Counted from the stretch's first letter, positions 22,620-35,115 are shown. The stretch is 64,000 nt of DNA from Nematostella vectensis (GCF_932526225.1 NC_064037.1:1054001-1118000); one strand, 5' to 3'. The notes: generated by a model from the letters alone, not told the origin. A program made the numbers and translations.

Positions 22620-23685
22620 CAAGAGACCATGATGTAAGAGAACGAATCCCCCGTATTAGGGTGTGTTCCAATGATGACGTCCGTAAAAACTATATTTAGA
22701 ACAAGCAGTTATTTTTAGATACGCCTCTGATTGGTTAGCGCTCACGTTTCCTAGCAACACGAGTCAAACGCGCGATCACATCTTGAGCGATGTGAGCCGG
22801 CAGAGGCTGTTATGGAAATCTTTTTGACCGAAAACCATCCTTTTTTACAAACGCTGTGAAAATGATTTTCCATAGAGTACGCTGGATCCAATCAACCGTT
22901 TCTCGGACATTGAAATGCATAGAGTGCGTGATTTTAGGCTCGGGGATTTATAAGTATAACAACAATCAATCATAAATCTGTGTTTACAACACACAATTCT
23001 CTTCCAATTCCCTTTTAATGAAAAAGATACATCCAGAACTCAATACCATTATATTCACACCGATATTGTGGTCATTAAGGCAGGTATTTCACAAATAAAA
23101 GATTTCAAGTCTCCATAATGAAGTAAATCTTATTCCGGTGACAAGGGTTTCTTGAGTGACATGATTTCTGAACATTTGCGTGAAGAATTGAAGTTCATTC
23201 ATCATCTAAAAATATTGTAAATCAAAGAAAAATAAAGGCCTTCTTGTATTAAAATACATAACATAGACTGAGAATGCCTAAGTTTTTCATCTCACCGTAT
23301 TGAAGAGAAAAAGAACTTTTTAGGAGTCAGCCTGATGCATCTTGAATGAACTCCAAACTCGCTGTTTCCCCGACGTCTTCCCGTTCAATATTTATATAAC
23401 ATTTAGATAACTTAACAGATACCAGGACACCATCCTACAAGTAGCATTGTAATCATGAGCTATGAGAAGCAGCTAAAAGGATAAAAACAGGTAGCGAACG
23501 AAGTCAAGAAGTGCAGAGGGAAAAAAATTGGGAAAATGTACTATAGCTCGCGAGGTGCCCATAACCAAATATGGCGCGACGAACCATTGGATGCTATGAT
23601 TGAGGAGCTCGCGCAATCTAAAAATAGCTTTCATAGACGTTATCATGGGCCACGGGGATTCGTTCTCTTATATAGTGGTCTCTTG
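22620..23685. mobile_element. hAT-like non-autonomous DNA transposon
   Basis: Inverted repeats of about 31 bp start CAAGAGACC (22620) and end GGTCTCTTG (23685), sharing the inner motif TAAGAGAACGAATCCCC. They are flanked by TTATTAT on both sides (22613-22619 and 23686-23692), extendable to 8 bp with border ambiguity. The duplication size and CA...TG ends suit the hAT superfamily. No transposase ORF is present. Confidence 0.75.
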
Positions 23686-23762
23686 TTATTATAGAATTAG
23701 ACCCCAAATTCTGAAACAAAAACACCACAAAGCACTATAAGAAGCCGGAGAGTACAAAATGC

Positions 23763-23850
23763 TGGTTGCAGGTCGGAGGTTGGATGCAGGTCGGAGGTTG
23801 GATGCAGGTTGGATAATGCAGGTTGAGTACAAAATGCAGGTCGGGTGATT
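23763..23850. repeat. Short minisatellite of GGATGCAGGTCGGAGGTT units
   Basis: About four degenerate copies of an 18-bp unit. A small open frame on the complement is a product of this repeat. Confidence 0.75.
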
Positions 23851-24088
23851 CCACCGTTTTGCTTTCTCTACTTCATTCAATTTCTACGGCTCATGTGACG
23901 CGTTAAAAATATTGAATACTCAGATTCTCTTTTATAACTAAGCAATAACGTGACCATGGGAATAATACGAATATCTCGCCAGCGATTTGTTGCACATCAA
24001 CCAAACTTGGGTCAAGTAATGTACAGGTAATCTTGAGACTCCCGCCTAATGCGGGAGAGTTGACAGGTATGCAATCGCGGGCTCCCTG

Positions 24089-24297
24089 TGATATGGACGA
24101 CGACGACTGTTAAGGGACTGTATTTTTAATGCTAAACGAAGAAAAAACGGCAAACTCGTTGCAGTTCGTGGCGGACAAAACCGAACTGTACAAATTACGA
24201 AGCAGCCCCCCTCCCTAGTCTCGCGCGGTTCGGACACAGGGCTCCCGCGCTTGCATAAGGGAAAATGCAAAATCAACATATGTAATCGTTCAAAACA
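24089..24297 (-). repeat. 3' LTR of the BEL/Pao element
   Basis: 209 bp, starting TG and ending CA on the complement strand. It is nearly identical to 29571-29779. Confidence 0.93.
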
Positions 24298-24306
24298 CCC
24301 CCACCC
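24298..24306 (-). promoter_or_regulatory. Polypurine tract of the BEL/Pao element
   Basis: GGGTGGGGG directly precedes the 3' LTR on the complement strand, the position of the plus-strand DNA primer in LTR elements. Confidence 0.8.
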
Positions 24307-24402
24307 GTGACGTGATCCGGGGTGAAACGTCACTATCTAAACACAGTTCAATATCAATAACAATAACGTAACTATCGTCTTAGCTGTTCGGTCATAACAG
24401 TG

Positions 24403-27400
24403 TCACTGTTCCTGGCTTGCTTCCAGGAGCGCTAGCTTCCCAACAGGTCGGATCAATGTTCCTTTCGTAGTTGCGACTTCCGCTGATCGCACAAGACCAT
24501 CAGGACTAGCAATCGGTGCCAGAACTCGTCCCAAGCGCCACTTGCCTCTGGGTACATCTCTCTCCACGATCAACACAAGGTCGCCGCGGCGAAGATTGCG
24601 CTGTATCGCACGCCACTTGCTGCGCTGGACCAGGTGTGGCACGTACTCTCTTCTCCACCGGCGCCAAAACTGATCGGCCAAGTACTGACTATGGTGCCAT
24701 CGACGACGAAGTGACATATCTCTCTTGCTGAATTCACCGGGCGCGGAATTTGTACTCGCACATCCATGAAGGAAGTGGTTTGGCGTTAGCACACTCACAT
24801 CAGTAGGAGATGACACACTTCCCCCGTACACCAGTGGACGCGAGTTCAGTATAGACTCTGCATCGGCGAGAACAGTGCGGAAGACTTCATCTACTGTAAG
24901 GACGTTTCCTAACATCACTCTCATCGTGCGCTTGGTAGACTTCACCAACGCTTCCCAGGCTCCACCGAACCAAGGCCCATCAGGCGGATTGAAGTCCCAC
25001 TTGACACCGTGCACACTGAGCTCATCTGCGATTCGTTCTTGACTCAACTCCTGGAGTGCATCCCTCAACTCTCGCTCAGCTCCTACAAAGTTCGAGCCAT
25101 TGTCACTCACAATCCTGACAGGATTACCTCGGCGGGCGCGAAAGCGAAGCAAAGCCATAATAAAGGAATCTGTATCGAGGCTATGCGCGGTCTCTAGATG
25201 CACGGCGCGCATGTGCTGGCACGTAAATAGGCACACGTAACGCTTCTCCACGCGATTTCGACCAACACGAACTTGAAACGGCCCCGCGTAGTCTAAGCCT
25301 ACATGCTTGAACGGCGTGCTGACACCAGCAAGACGAACGGCTGGAAGGTCACTCATCTTCTGGGTCATCGGCTGGACGCGACGGCGATGGCACAGTGGGC
25401 ACTTAATGGTGCACTCCTTCACTTCTGCCCGCCCACGCAGTATCCAGAATCTCTCGCGTAGGTGGTTGAAGACATGCTCCACTCCAACATGGCGAAGCTT
25501 CTGATGGTACTCGGCGACTATCAGGCGTGTGACGTCCTGTCCGTGGTCGAGGATTATCGGGTGCTTCGTTTCCCATGGTATGTCGGCCCGGTCTATCCTC
25601 CCTCCGACGCGGAGAACTCCATCTACAAGCTGTGGGTCGAGGTTTGCAATGCGACTTGCTCGAGGAACTGGCTGTCCCTTCTCCAACGACTCAATTTCTC
25701 TGGCGAACCTGTCTCTCTGTGCCCACTTGATCCAGTACAGCTCCTCTGTCTTCAACTCTTCAATGCTTAGTGCTCCCGACTTGGGCTTATCTCGGTTGCG
25801 CAAGTTATACAGGAAACGCAGGATCCAGGCCGTAACTCGGCGCAGCTTTAACCAACTGGAAAACGCAGCAGGGTCGATCAAAGGGGCGTCTGCTTCTTGC
25901 TGCACTCTCAGGACCTTCTTTCGCATCTCAGACTTTTCCGACGGCGGTGCAGTGGTTTGAACGTCATTTATCGGCCAAGCGTGCACTGGTAACCTCAGGA
26001 ACTCCGGTCCTTCAATCCAAGTTGTGTGGGCTTGTATGTCGCCTGCGGAGGCTCCTCATGTTGCCAGATCGGTGATGTTCATCTCCGTTCGTACGTGGTG
26101 CCACTGGATGGGGTCACTCTCTGTCAAGATCTCAGCTACACGGTTGGCGACAAACGGCTTGAAATTCCTCGGCTCGCCACGAATCCACCACAGTGCGGTA
26201 GTGGAGTCCGAAAGGTAGATCACCTCTTGCATACTCAAACTGAGCTGTACACAAGCGGCCTTGGCGAGTCGTACGGCTAGCTGACACGCCATTAGCTCCC
26301 CTCTCGGGGTTGAGATCGGCTTCAACGGCATGAGGCGCGTTTTTGCGATGACTAGATGACACGTGACTTCCCCGACTGTCGACGTTGCGCGCACGTAGGC
26401 GACTGCGGCGCATGCTTCCTCAGACGCATCGCAAAACACTACTAACTGCTTCTTCCTTAACTTACTGGGCTGACGGTAAATGTAGCGTGGGACAACAAAG
26501 GACTTTAGGGCAACCATCTCCGCCTCCCACTTACTCCACTCTAAGCGCAGATCTGACGGTAGTAACTCATCCCAGTCTATGCCACGTGACCATGTACGCT
26601 GCAACATGACTTTGGCGCGAACCACGTATGGACTTGCCCATCCTAACGGGTCATACAATCCCGCTAGTTTCTTGAGGACACCCCGTTTTGTTTCTTCTGC
26701 GGGGGGTCTTTCGACGTGTGCAAATGCAAAGCCGAGGGTGTCTGACTGAGGATCCCATCGCACCCCAAGCGCTCGACCTTGCGGCAGCTCCCCCATCTCT
26801 AGGGCCTCGTTACGGACGGCTCGCTCTGTCTCTGGTACGGTAGCTAACACCTCGGCAGACGACGACATCCACTTACGCATGGGAAATCCCCCTTCAGCCA
26901 TAAGTGCGGTAACATCCTCGCGCAGCTTTACAGCTTCTCCGACATCCTCACAGGACGTGTATAAGTCATCAACGAATATGTCGCGCTTGACTACGGCGGC
27001 GGCATCTGGCCATTGCTCCTTGTTGTCTTCAGCCGTACGCTGGACGGCAAAGTTCGCTTCACATGGCGACGACTTATCTCCGAACACGAGGCAATTCATC
27101 TCATTAACATCGGGCGGCTTGTCCGTCTCTAGATCTCGCCAAAGATAGCGGTGGTACTTGCGGTCCTCTGTACGCAAGCGCACATGACAAAACATGTCTG
27201 ATACATCACCCGCGAGCGCTACAGGTCGTTCACGGAAACGCATCAAAACGCCTGGTAGATCGTTATGTAGACTAGGCCCTGCTTCTAGACAGTCGTTGAG
27301 ACAGATCCCATCGTGCACTGCGGCTGAATCAAACACGACTCTTGGAAGAGGCTTGTGTGGCGACAACACCGGGTGATGGGGTAGCAGCCATTGCTCTGTA

Positions 27401-28761
27401 TCCTCCACCCGTTCCTCATCTGAGAGCTTGCGGGCAAACCCCTTCTCGACGTACGCGCTGATCGCTTTCTTATACCCTTGCGCCAGCTCCGGGTCTTTCT
27501 GCAGGCGACGCTCCACTGACTCTAGGCGACTCAAGGCTGTGGCGTAGTTATTAGGTAATGGAGGTCGGTCAGGTTTCCACAAGAGCGCTAACTCGTAACC
27601 TGAATCCACTAGTCGGCATGACTTATCCAAGGCATCCAAGGCTCTCTGTTCGCTGCGGCTGTATGGTGGTGATTCCTCGACGCGGACGCCAAACGTGTCT
27701 ACTTCCCAAAACAGGTTGTGATTTGCGTCGTCTTCGGCTTCTGACACTTGTGCGCGGAGTATGCGCTTTCCCGCGATAACCCACCCCAGCGGTGTCTTCT
27801 CAGCATACGGTTCTGTGACCCCACCCCTCCTGACTTCCAATGGGGCCATTAAGGCTGCTGTGTCGAGGCCTAACAAAACATCAACCGTCCCGTTGCCCGT
27901 GTTCTCTACTGGGACATCACACAAATGCGCATAGCGTCGCTTGACCTCTGACCAATCAATAGCACTGACAGGAGCACAGATGCTTTTCATTGTCCACGCG
28001 CTCACAGTTCCTTTAACCGCAGATGATGCAAATGGTAGATGCACGCGCTCTGACTTGACCGTGGTACTAACCCCCCCTACTGTGTCAACGGTTAGGTTTT
28101 GCCTAGGACCTGATATCCCCAGTTGCTTTGCAAACCCAGTTCTTACAAGGGTAGTTTCGCTGCCTGAATCCAAAAGTACTAATCCCATAACTACTTGGCC
28201 AGAGTCACTGGTAAATGGTACTGCAACAGTTTTGAGCGCGACTTTATTGACACTTGGCGTGCTGTCTTGCGCTTTCCCGCAATGAACCCCTTTATCCCCT
28301 GGAGGAAGTTCGACAGTTAAGGGCTCTCTAGGTGGTTGTTTGGGAGCAAAGGAAAGCAAAAGGTAATGATGACCTCTGTCACAACCATCAACCCCGCATT
28401 TCTGGGATCTACTGCACGAACGTCGCTGATGTCCCCCCCTGAGACAGCCAAAACAGACTCTTTTCTCCTTAACCATCTCCCAGCGCTTGTCTACCGTTGC
28501 TGGTAAAAGGGTTGGGCATTTTGACTCTAAGTGATCCTTTTCACATAGGGCACATTTTCGTTGGTGCTTCTCACCAACGTGCATGGTTTGGTACCTCTGG
28601 TGTCGCCTTTGCTGGGACGCACCTTTAGCTGCGGGCACGCTTTTAGCTGTGGGCTGTTCATTATAGCGCTCGCGCATGCGCAGTGTCTTTGACCGTGTCT
28701 GCGCCCACTCAGCTAACCCCTTTAGATCCTCTTGCACCTGCCCCCTCTCTACTTGCCGCAA
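24403..28761 (-). pseudogene. pol: BEL/Pao pol polyprotein, one stop
   Basis: One frame runs from about 28761 to 24403, broken by a single TGA at 26056-26058. In order it contains: a zinc-knuckle region (C-x-x-C-x-H-type motifs near 28550-28390); an aspartic protease with L-L-D-S-G-S-E-T; a reverse transcriptase with F-V-D-D-L-Y; RNase H beginning V-V-F-C-D-A-S; an integrase zinc finger with H-V-G-V-E-H and C-P-L-C-H; a DDE core with S-D-N-G-S-N-F and G-G-A-W-E; and a C-terminal domain near R-R-G-D-L-V-L-I. The frame is identical on both sides of the stop, which fits a single CpG-type transition. There is no ATG at the 5' end because the frame overlaps the end of gag. Catalytic motifs appear intact. 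Confidence 0.9.
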
Positions 28762-29521
28762 CTAACTGGGTGCAAAGTGGCAGACTCTTTAGCTCATGTT
28801 GAAATGTAGGGTTATCTAGCGCAAACACTGCGGCCTGCAAGGCGTCTGCAAACCCCACAAACCCCGTGCGGTCATCACTCCTAACAGCAGGCCAGTCTGT
28901 GATTCGGTTTAAATGGGCCTCTATCACATCCCTCGGGTCCCCAAATCTTCCCTCTAACAACTTGACAGACTTCTCATAATCCCCAGGACCCCCGGTTAGA
29001 CCCGAAATCACAATTTTGACATTGTCAGCGAGGGAGTTGTTCAAATGTACGAGCTTCACAGGCTCACTCAGCGTTTTATTGTCATGCACAAGGGACTTGA
29101 AAATACCCCAAAAATATGGCCAGTCTTCCCGATTTCCTTTGAAAAGTGGGACCTGAACTCCCTTCAAACCGCTTCTATTACTATTTCCCATGACATCGCT
29201 ACTGTTAGCAGGCTCTGAACTAGCGGCTTCACTGAAATAATTTACAACTTCTCCCATAATCTCACTTACGGCTTCCTCTAGGTCTTGTAACCAGTCCCCG
29301 TCCGCTTCTATGTGTTCCGGATCGAGCTCCTCTAGGTCAGCAGTTAATTCGCTTGCTTTACCCCTTACCTCATCAAGGTTGTTTGCGAACTGCCTCACTT
29401 TTGACTTGTTTTTCTTGTCGGGGAGCAATTCTTTGATCTTGTTTATGTTCCTCGTGCAATTGGACCTGACGACTTTTCTCTTCGCTCGGCAATTCTCCAC
29501 ATTCGACCGGGTTTCTGGCAT
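28709..29521 (-). pseudogene. gag: BEL/Pao gag
   Basis: The reading frame starts at ATG 29519-29521 (M-P-E-T-R-S) and runs 270 codons. It has an Arg/Lys-rich start, then acidic coiled-coil-like sequence, then the region typical of Pao-type gag (V-P-L-F-K-G-N, W-P-Y-F-W, L-V-H-L-N, and G-R-F-G-D-P). The frame remains open upstream into the LTR. It ends at 28709, overlapping the start of the pol frame by about 50 bp. Most BEL elements encode gag-pol as one frame, so the change is probably a mutation; programmed frameshifting is possible but unproven. Confidence 0.85.
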
Positions 29522-29550
29522 TCTGGCTACTCCAATATTCTTCAATACAT

Positions 29551-29567
29551 CCGGCTCGGAAGGACCA
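29551..29567 (-). promoter_or_regulatory. Candidate primer binding site of the BEL/Pao element
   Basis: TGGTCCTTCCGAGCCGG lies three bases inside the 5' LTR edge on the complement strand, the expected place for tRNA priming. The tRNA was not identified. Confidence 0.65.
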
Positions 29568-29570
29568 ACT

Positions 29571-29779
29571 AGATATGGACGACGACGACTGTTAAGGGAC
29601 TGTATTTTTAATGCTAAACGAAGAAAAAACGGCAAACTCGTTGCAGTTCGTTGCGGACAAAACCGAACTGTACAAATTACGAAGCAACCCCCCTCCCTAG
29701 TCCCGCGCGGTTCGGACACAGGGCTCCCGCGCTTGCGTAAGGGAAAATGCAAAATCAACATATGTAATCGTTCAAAACA
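29571..29779 (-). repeat. 5' LTR of the BEL/Pao element
   Basis: 209 bp and collinear with 24089-24297. The inner terminal dinucleotide has mutated. Confidence 0.93.
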
Positions 29780-29784
29780 CCCTG

Positions 29785-30791
29785 TGGTTAGCTATCTCCC
29801 TCGCGCCTAAATTTTAAAGTTCCCGGATAATCGAGCGCGCCTAACAACAAATCTCTGAATAGTGAGTGAAACTGAGCTGATGTTAATATATAGATTTAGG
29901 CACTGCCTAAAAGCGATGCCTGCGTGGATGCACTTTTTTAGCAATACTTGTAGCAAATTTAAGGATATAGGGGATGCAAACTAGCTTTGGAGTAGTTTTA
30001 TTTTATATCCATTTCCAAGTAAATCCTGGTGTCTTGGGTACATTACTAATTTCTGCCATGACACCCACCCACTGGGGTTTGACTCTCCAAAAAGTAGATA
30101 GGGTGTAGATAATCATCTTTTAGGGTATAAAATTCACCCAACTACTATCCCTCAGGGGGTGTTTAATGGTTATTCTAATACTGCTATCCTTTAGGGGTAT
30201 CAAATTAATAAATTTTTGTATTCAATAGCAACTGATATATTTACCTCCCTCCACTCCCCTAGGAAGACTACGCAGGATTATGATGGATGAATGAATTGAA
30301 TTGAGCACGAGAATGACAATAAATACTTATATTAACAAATGGGTGCCTTTTAGAGAATGCTTGTTTTTATTTTTTATCATTGTACTAATGCACCATTATT
30401 TGACATGAAAAAGTCAAAGCTGAGATCCAGCAGTATGGGATTGCTTTTAGTAGGAAAGTGGTGTATACACGTAAGTAGGAAAAATGCATGATGTTAAAAA
30501 AGGTGTTATTCTGAATTATTAAGAAATCATGGCTTTTAATTTAAAAGCATTTATTTAGGCTGGTGTCTTATCACATATAATTTGGTTGTGAAAAATTGTG
30601 CTATGGCAGAGTCTGCTAATAGGACTTTATGCTTGTACTCCTGGATTTCAAAATAGTACACCTGTCATGTACAGTATCTTTCATTGAGAATTGTTGTGCA
30701 AAATTGATATTTTAACTATAAAAAGGGTAACATCAAAACTTTGAAACTTTTAGAAATACGACAATCACCACCTACAATATGTATGTATGTA
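29785..30791. other. Non-coding stretch between two mobile elements
   Basis: No gene is seen. The segment at about 29880-29925 (TTAATATATAGATTTAGGCA then CTGCC) recurs at 36705-36745 in the same orientation and is a dispersed repeat. Confidence 0.6.
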
Positions 30792-33700
30792 TAGTCAGGT
30801 CTCTTAAGCATTTGATCGTTACAGAACTGACAAAAGCACCAAACTTGGTACAGTTATAGCTTATGGTAGTACTAACAAAATTAGAAGGGGTGCCCTTCCC
30901 AAAAATTCCTTTGTAGCAAATTAATGAGAATTAATTTTCGAATAAATCATTAGTTGGGCTCCCTATGCATATTTTGAATATTAATTTATGAGGCCTGAAA
31001 TAAAAATGAATGGCGATATATGCGAATAAGTATGCTTTCCATGTTAATCTCAATATTTTTCATCGAAAAATATTCTTAAAAGCAAAAGCGAAAGATTATT
31101 TTAAGCATTGCTGAAAATTGCTAGTGCCAGTCCCACACGGCCATTGGAATTAAAAATGGCGGCTTCCAGGAGTCACATCTCCGATATCTGTAAGTATTGA
31201 CGATTTTCTCGTTGCTTTTACCAATAATTGATCAATTTTACACCACTGGTATCTTGTTAAGGTCAGCTAAAGTCATCCAGATCAGTTTTTCGTCGAAATT
31301 GATGTGTTAATTAGAGTAAATACTAGAAATGTTGATCGTGTGGCTTCGATGGTTTCTTATCTTTCAGGCACATAAATGGCATTCTCCTGGAGCCGCTGTA
31401 TCGTTTGCCAAAAAGATACAACTGAAGAACTTAAATGCCCGCTAAGATCCCTTGGTTCTTCACTATATGAGATATCCGCTATTTACGGCTCTTTTCTAAG
31501 AAACGTATCGGAGTTTTCTAGATTAGATGCGCTTCCATCAGTAGTATATTTGCCTACCGACACACAGACAGAGGAGCTTGTTGAGAAAGCAGCAGTTTGG
31601 CATAAGTCCTTTGTGGCCAGGCTGGAGGAAAACATATCCACGAAGTGTCAACGTATCCCACAAATAATAAAATCCGCCACATGGTTACCGAATTGCAAGA
31701 TCATACAATCTTGCCCAGGATTTCTGGAGCAGAAGATCTTATGGCAGCAGATGCGATCTACCATTTTGACTGTATGACCGATCTACGCAACCGTTATAGA
31801 AGTCATGTTACAAGGAACAGAGTAGAGAACTTAGAGAGAGAAGATGAGAAAATAAAAGAATCGCAGGCCTATGTTGAGCTCACGGAATATATCAAAGATT
31901 CAGCTACTGCTGATGGCAAATCATTAGGTTAAGTGAACTGCATTCGTTGTACACTAGTCGCCTCCAGACTTTGGGTGTGGACAAAAAAATAAATAAAACG
32001 AGACTTAAAAATTCTCTTCTAGAAAGTTTCCCAGAAGCCCAAGTCACCAAGTTGTTGGTGACCTGCTGATGGATCTGGATGGACTGTTGCCCTTACAGAA
32101 TCAAACGTAGCCTCATCGGGTGAAGCCGATTCCTTCTTAAGGGTGACTTATCTAAAGGACCAGGTATGTGGACAAATTTGTATTTGTTAAGCTCTACTTA
32201 CTATATCACTTGATGTGTTTTATTCAAAGTACTTCTTTTATTTAAAATTGACTGTATTTTCGGCTATCATTTTAGACACGCCCATCAAGTTACTGTTCTG
32301 GCATAACAGAAACTAAAGAGCGAGGCGTTTTCACACAGCGGCGACCAGTTAACGACGGCTGAATGGGAGCAAACAATGAAGTCAAGCCCAACATTTCGCT
32401 TCTGGAATGCAATACTACACTACCAGATGCTAGTCTTACTAGTGGTGCGTGCTCAACGTCAGCGAAATTTTGTCTTGTATGTGGAAGCCTTGGAGGAGCT
32501 GGTCCCGCTGTTTTTCGTGTTGGACCATGTAAATTACGCCAAATGGACGTCAATTCACATCAGGGACATGAAAAGCCTTCCACAAAGTATCACCGAGAAG
32601 TTTCAAGACGAGGGCCAGTTTGTCTTGTCAAGGACTGACAACGACTTTTCAGCAATGCCGTTCGACCAGGCCCATGAGCAGGAAAACAAGATCGTGAAGA
32701 GTGCAGGCGGGGCAGTTGGACTCACAGAGAATCCGACAGCTTTCAGGTATGACTTATTAGTTGATCTAGCAACTTAACATGAACTGATTTATTACTTACA
32801 CTAGATACAGTGAGCTGATAAATATAAGCATGAGCTTAAGAATAATCAATGATATGGTGTATTATAGTAAGGAAGACAGATAGCCTAATAGATAGATATT
32901 TTTCATAAATGACACGGCTGTTTCTTCGGGGTCGCAGTGAAAAGTTGAGTCTTGCGAAGCTCACAAAACATGACTGCCAGTGATGGAAAATTAGCATTGT
33001 CTTGCTTTCGAGCAATCTTGCTAAGCTCTCTTGCTGCCCCAATCGCACATTCATTATTAGGTAATCTATAGTTTGCTACAATACTGATGAAAACATTTTT
33101 CTTTCATGTAGGCGCTGGATGCTATCAGGCCCAGAAACGACACGATTATTACAACAGTTTTAAGGGCAGTACCTGGACGACACAGACAGCGAGACAGGAG
33201 ATCGGACAAATCATGAGACGGGACTGAGCTCTCAGAAGACCTTCAAGATCCAAGTCAACAATCTGATTGATGTCATCCGAAAGATGGGGAACCCCTTCCT
33301 TGACAACTTTCCTGAGCTCGTTACCCTGGACAGCCGCGACTGTATGGATAATGAAGTAGCCGAGACTATAGTCAACCTTGATGCTCTTGGTAAGAGCCAG
33401 TATTCAAGCTTCCTCAAGGATGTAATCAAGGACAGAACGGTGGCAATTGGCAAATCCCTAAAGCAAAACAAGCTTCCCCTTTTTCGGAAACAGGCGTCAC
33501 GCAACAAGTCTAAACAGTCCAAGACCATCTTCCTTTTGCAGAATAATGTCGCCCTGTTTGCTCAACTGTACATAGCTATGCAAAGCCGTGATGCGGACTT
33601 GAGAGAGTTCTTTAGCCATGAGGTTCAGCCATTCCCGCCTTCACTGTCAGAATTTGGAAGTCTTCGTCTTCCGACGGCCAAGTCCGACCTTCTCAAGTGC

Positions 33701-34919
33701 CTCAGTCAGCCCTCCCAACCAGAGCCCCCTACAGAAGTGGACTGCAAAGTCTGTGATGGGGCTGTAATTGTCCACTCTCTGCCCGTGCCCGGAGTGATGA
33801 CATTCGATGACTATGCGGAAAATGTCTTCCTCCCATATATACGTAATCTGAGATCCAGACGAGTGGACATTGTTTGGGATTCTTACATCCCTAACTGTCT
33901 TAAAGAAGCGACTAGAGAAAAGAGAGGAACAGGCTTGAGACGAAAGGTGGAAGGGAGGACCAAGATTCCTCCAAAGTGGATGGAGTTCTTGCGTGATCCC
34001 CGCAACAAGCAGGAGTTGTTCCAATTCCTGTCGGTCAAAGTGGCTGAGTTCCCCTGGTTTACTGTCAGAAAGGAAGTTTACATCACCAGGTGCAAGTGCA
34101 TCAAAGCACACCAAGAATGCACACTATTGTGCAAGTGCAAATGCCGCAACACTTGAACAGCCATGCAAGGCAAATAGGTTTTTGGGACAAACCTATATTT
34201 GTGTCAAAGAACAGCAAGGAATGGGCTCATTCAGTATACATCTTGCTGCTTAGATGATTGCCTTACTTTTATATGACACACTAGGCCAAGGAGTTGGAAC
34301 GTGGAACGAATCTTACTCATACAGAAATGGACATTTTTCGAATAGCTGTATTTTATATACATATTGAGTTCTATATTTCATTGGTTATTTTGATTGGAAT
34401 ATAGATACAATATCAGTTTGCACGATAGACCAGATCTGCACATGCGCAGTAGCTGTTTAGTGCTAAACAGCAGACCCAGAATAGAAGAGTAGACACCTGA
34501 TTTCATAGGTCGAGGGATATTTTGATATGGATATGGAAACATTACACAAAATTGTGAACAGGCGCTATGGTTGCTGATTGTAGATCTGCACATGCGCAGT
34601 AGAGGTTTCTTATGTTTAACTGTGCTCTCCGCCTTTTCGAACATGTAAAGCTTATGCAGATAAACAACTTTGCCAATTTGTTTCACCATTGCTCTTTTTA
34701 TTTCGTTGTAAATAATTTTTATTTGAAATCAAGACTCGGGTACCCTGTGGTTTTTCGCATAAAATTAAACTATCCCCGTTAAAGGAGACCCTGAGCAGAT
34801 TTTTTGGGCACCCCTTCTAATATCATTAGGTATGCCTAAAGGAATCTGTGTACCGTGTTTGGTGCTTCTGTCACTCCTGTAACGATCCGGCCAATTTTCC
34901 GGCCTAAAAGACCTGACTA
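30792..34919 (+). mobile_element. Putative DNA element bounded by ~120-bp inverted repeats, carrying an uncharacterised gene
   Basis: The left end (30792 onward) and the complement of the right end (34919 backward) align over about 120 bp. Shared blocks in order are TAGTCAGGTCT, GATCGTTACAG, TGACA, AAGCACCAAAC, GGTACA, and ATTAGAAGGGGTGCCC. GTA flanks both outer borders (30789-30791 and 34920-34922), a possible 3-bp target duplication. The only coding sequence inside is a broken copy of a gene family that I remember as uncharacterised and multi-copy in cnidarian genomes. The arrangement suggests the family travels as, or is carried by, a DNA transposon. I do not recognise the superfamily. Confidence 0.65.
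31376..34156 (+). pseudogene. Multi-copy cnidarian uncharacterised protein, broken copy
   Basis: The first part begins M-A-F-S-W-S-R-C-I-V-C-Q-K-D-T, with a Cys pair and a later W-H-K-S. The frame changes near 31645 and the new frame ends at 31932 after D-A-I-Y-H-F-D-C. A clean exon (about 32308-32746) encodes F-F-V-L-D-H-V-N-Y, H-I-R-D-M, D-Q-A-H-E-Q and G-G-A-V-G-L-T-E-N-P. It splices with GT-AG to 33112-34156, where a TAA at 33161-33163 interrupts an otherwise long frame containing F-D-D-Y-A-E-N-V-F, V-D-I-V-W-D-S-Y, T-R-E-K-R-G and N-K-Q-E-L-F. The C-terminus is Cys-rich (C-K-C ... C-K-C-K-C), resembling a partial tesmin/TSO1-like CXC motif. Function is unknown. The family is recognised from memory of many similar predicted proteins, not from a search. 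Confidence 0.7.
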
Positions 34920-34929
34920 GTATACGAGA

Positions 34930-35115
34930 TTTAACTAAAACACAACTATAATATTTATGAAACATCTGAGGTAACAAAAACACAACTATAATAATTATGC
35001 ATTATATTTTGGGTGCCAAAACTAAACCCAGCTATGATATTTATGCAATATTTGAGGTGACAAGAAATAAGACAACTATAACATTTTGATATATTTGAGT
35101 TGACAAAAACAAACA
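34930..35115. repeat. Degenerate ~55-bp tandem repeat
   Basis: Three to four imperfect copies with the core ACAACTATAATATTTATG and GAGGTAACAAAAA. Confidence 0.65.

Larger units (their letters stand above)
24089..29779 (-). mobile_element. BEL/Pao LTR retrotransposon, nearly complete
   Basis: A 5.69-kb element on the complement, with two 209-bp LTRs that start TGTTTTGAACG and differ at about five positions. It is flanked by the 5-bp target duplication CCCTG (24084-24088 and 29780-29784). A primer-binding-site-like sequence lies next to the 5' LTR and a polypurine tract next to the 3' LTR. The gag and pol domain order (gag, zinc knuckle, protease, RT, RNase H, integrase) is that of the Pao/BEL clade. 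Low LTR divergence implies a fairly recent insertion. One frame change and one stop interrupt the coding region, so this copy is probably not autonomous. Confidence 0.95.

Noticed and set aside
24516-28285. Several + strand ORFs of 60-140 codons
   Set aside because: They are antisense shadows of the BEL/Pao pol frame.
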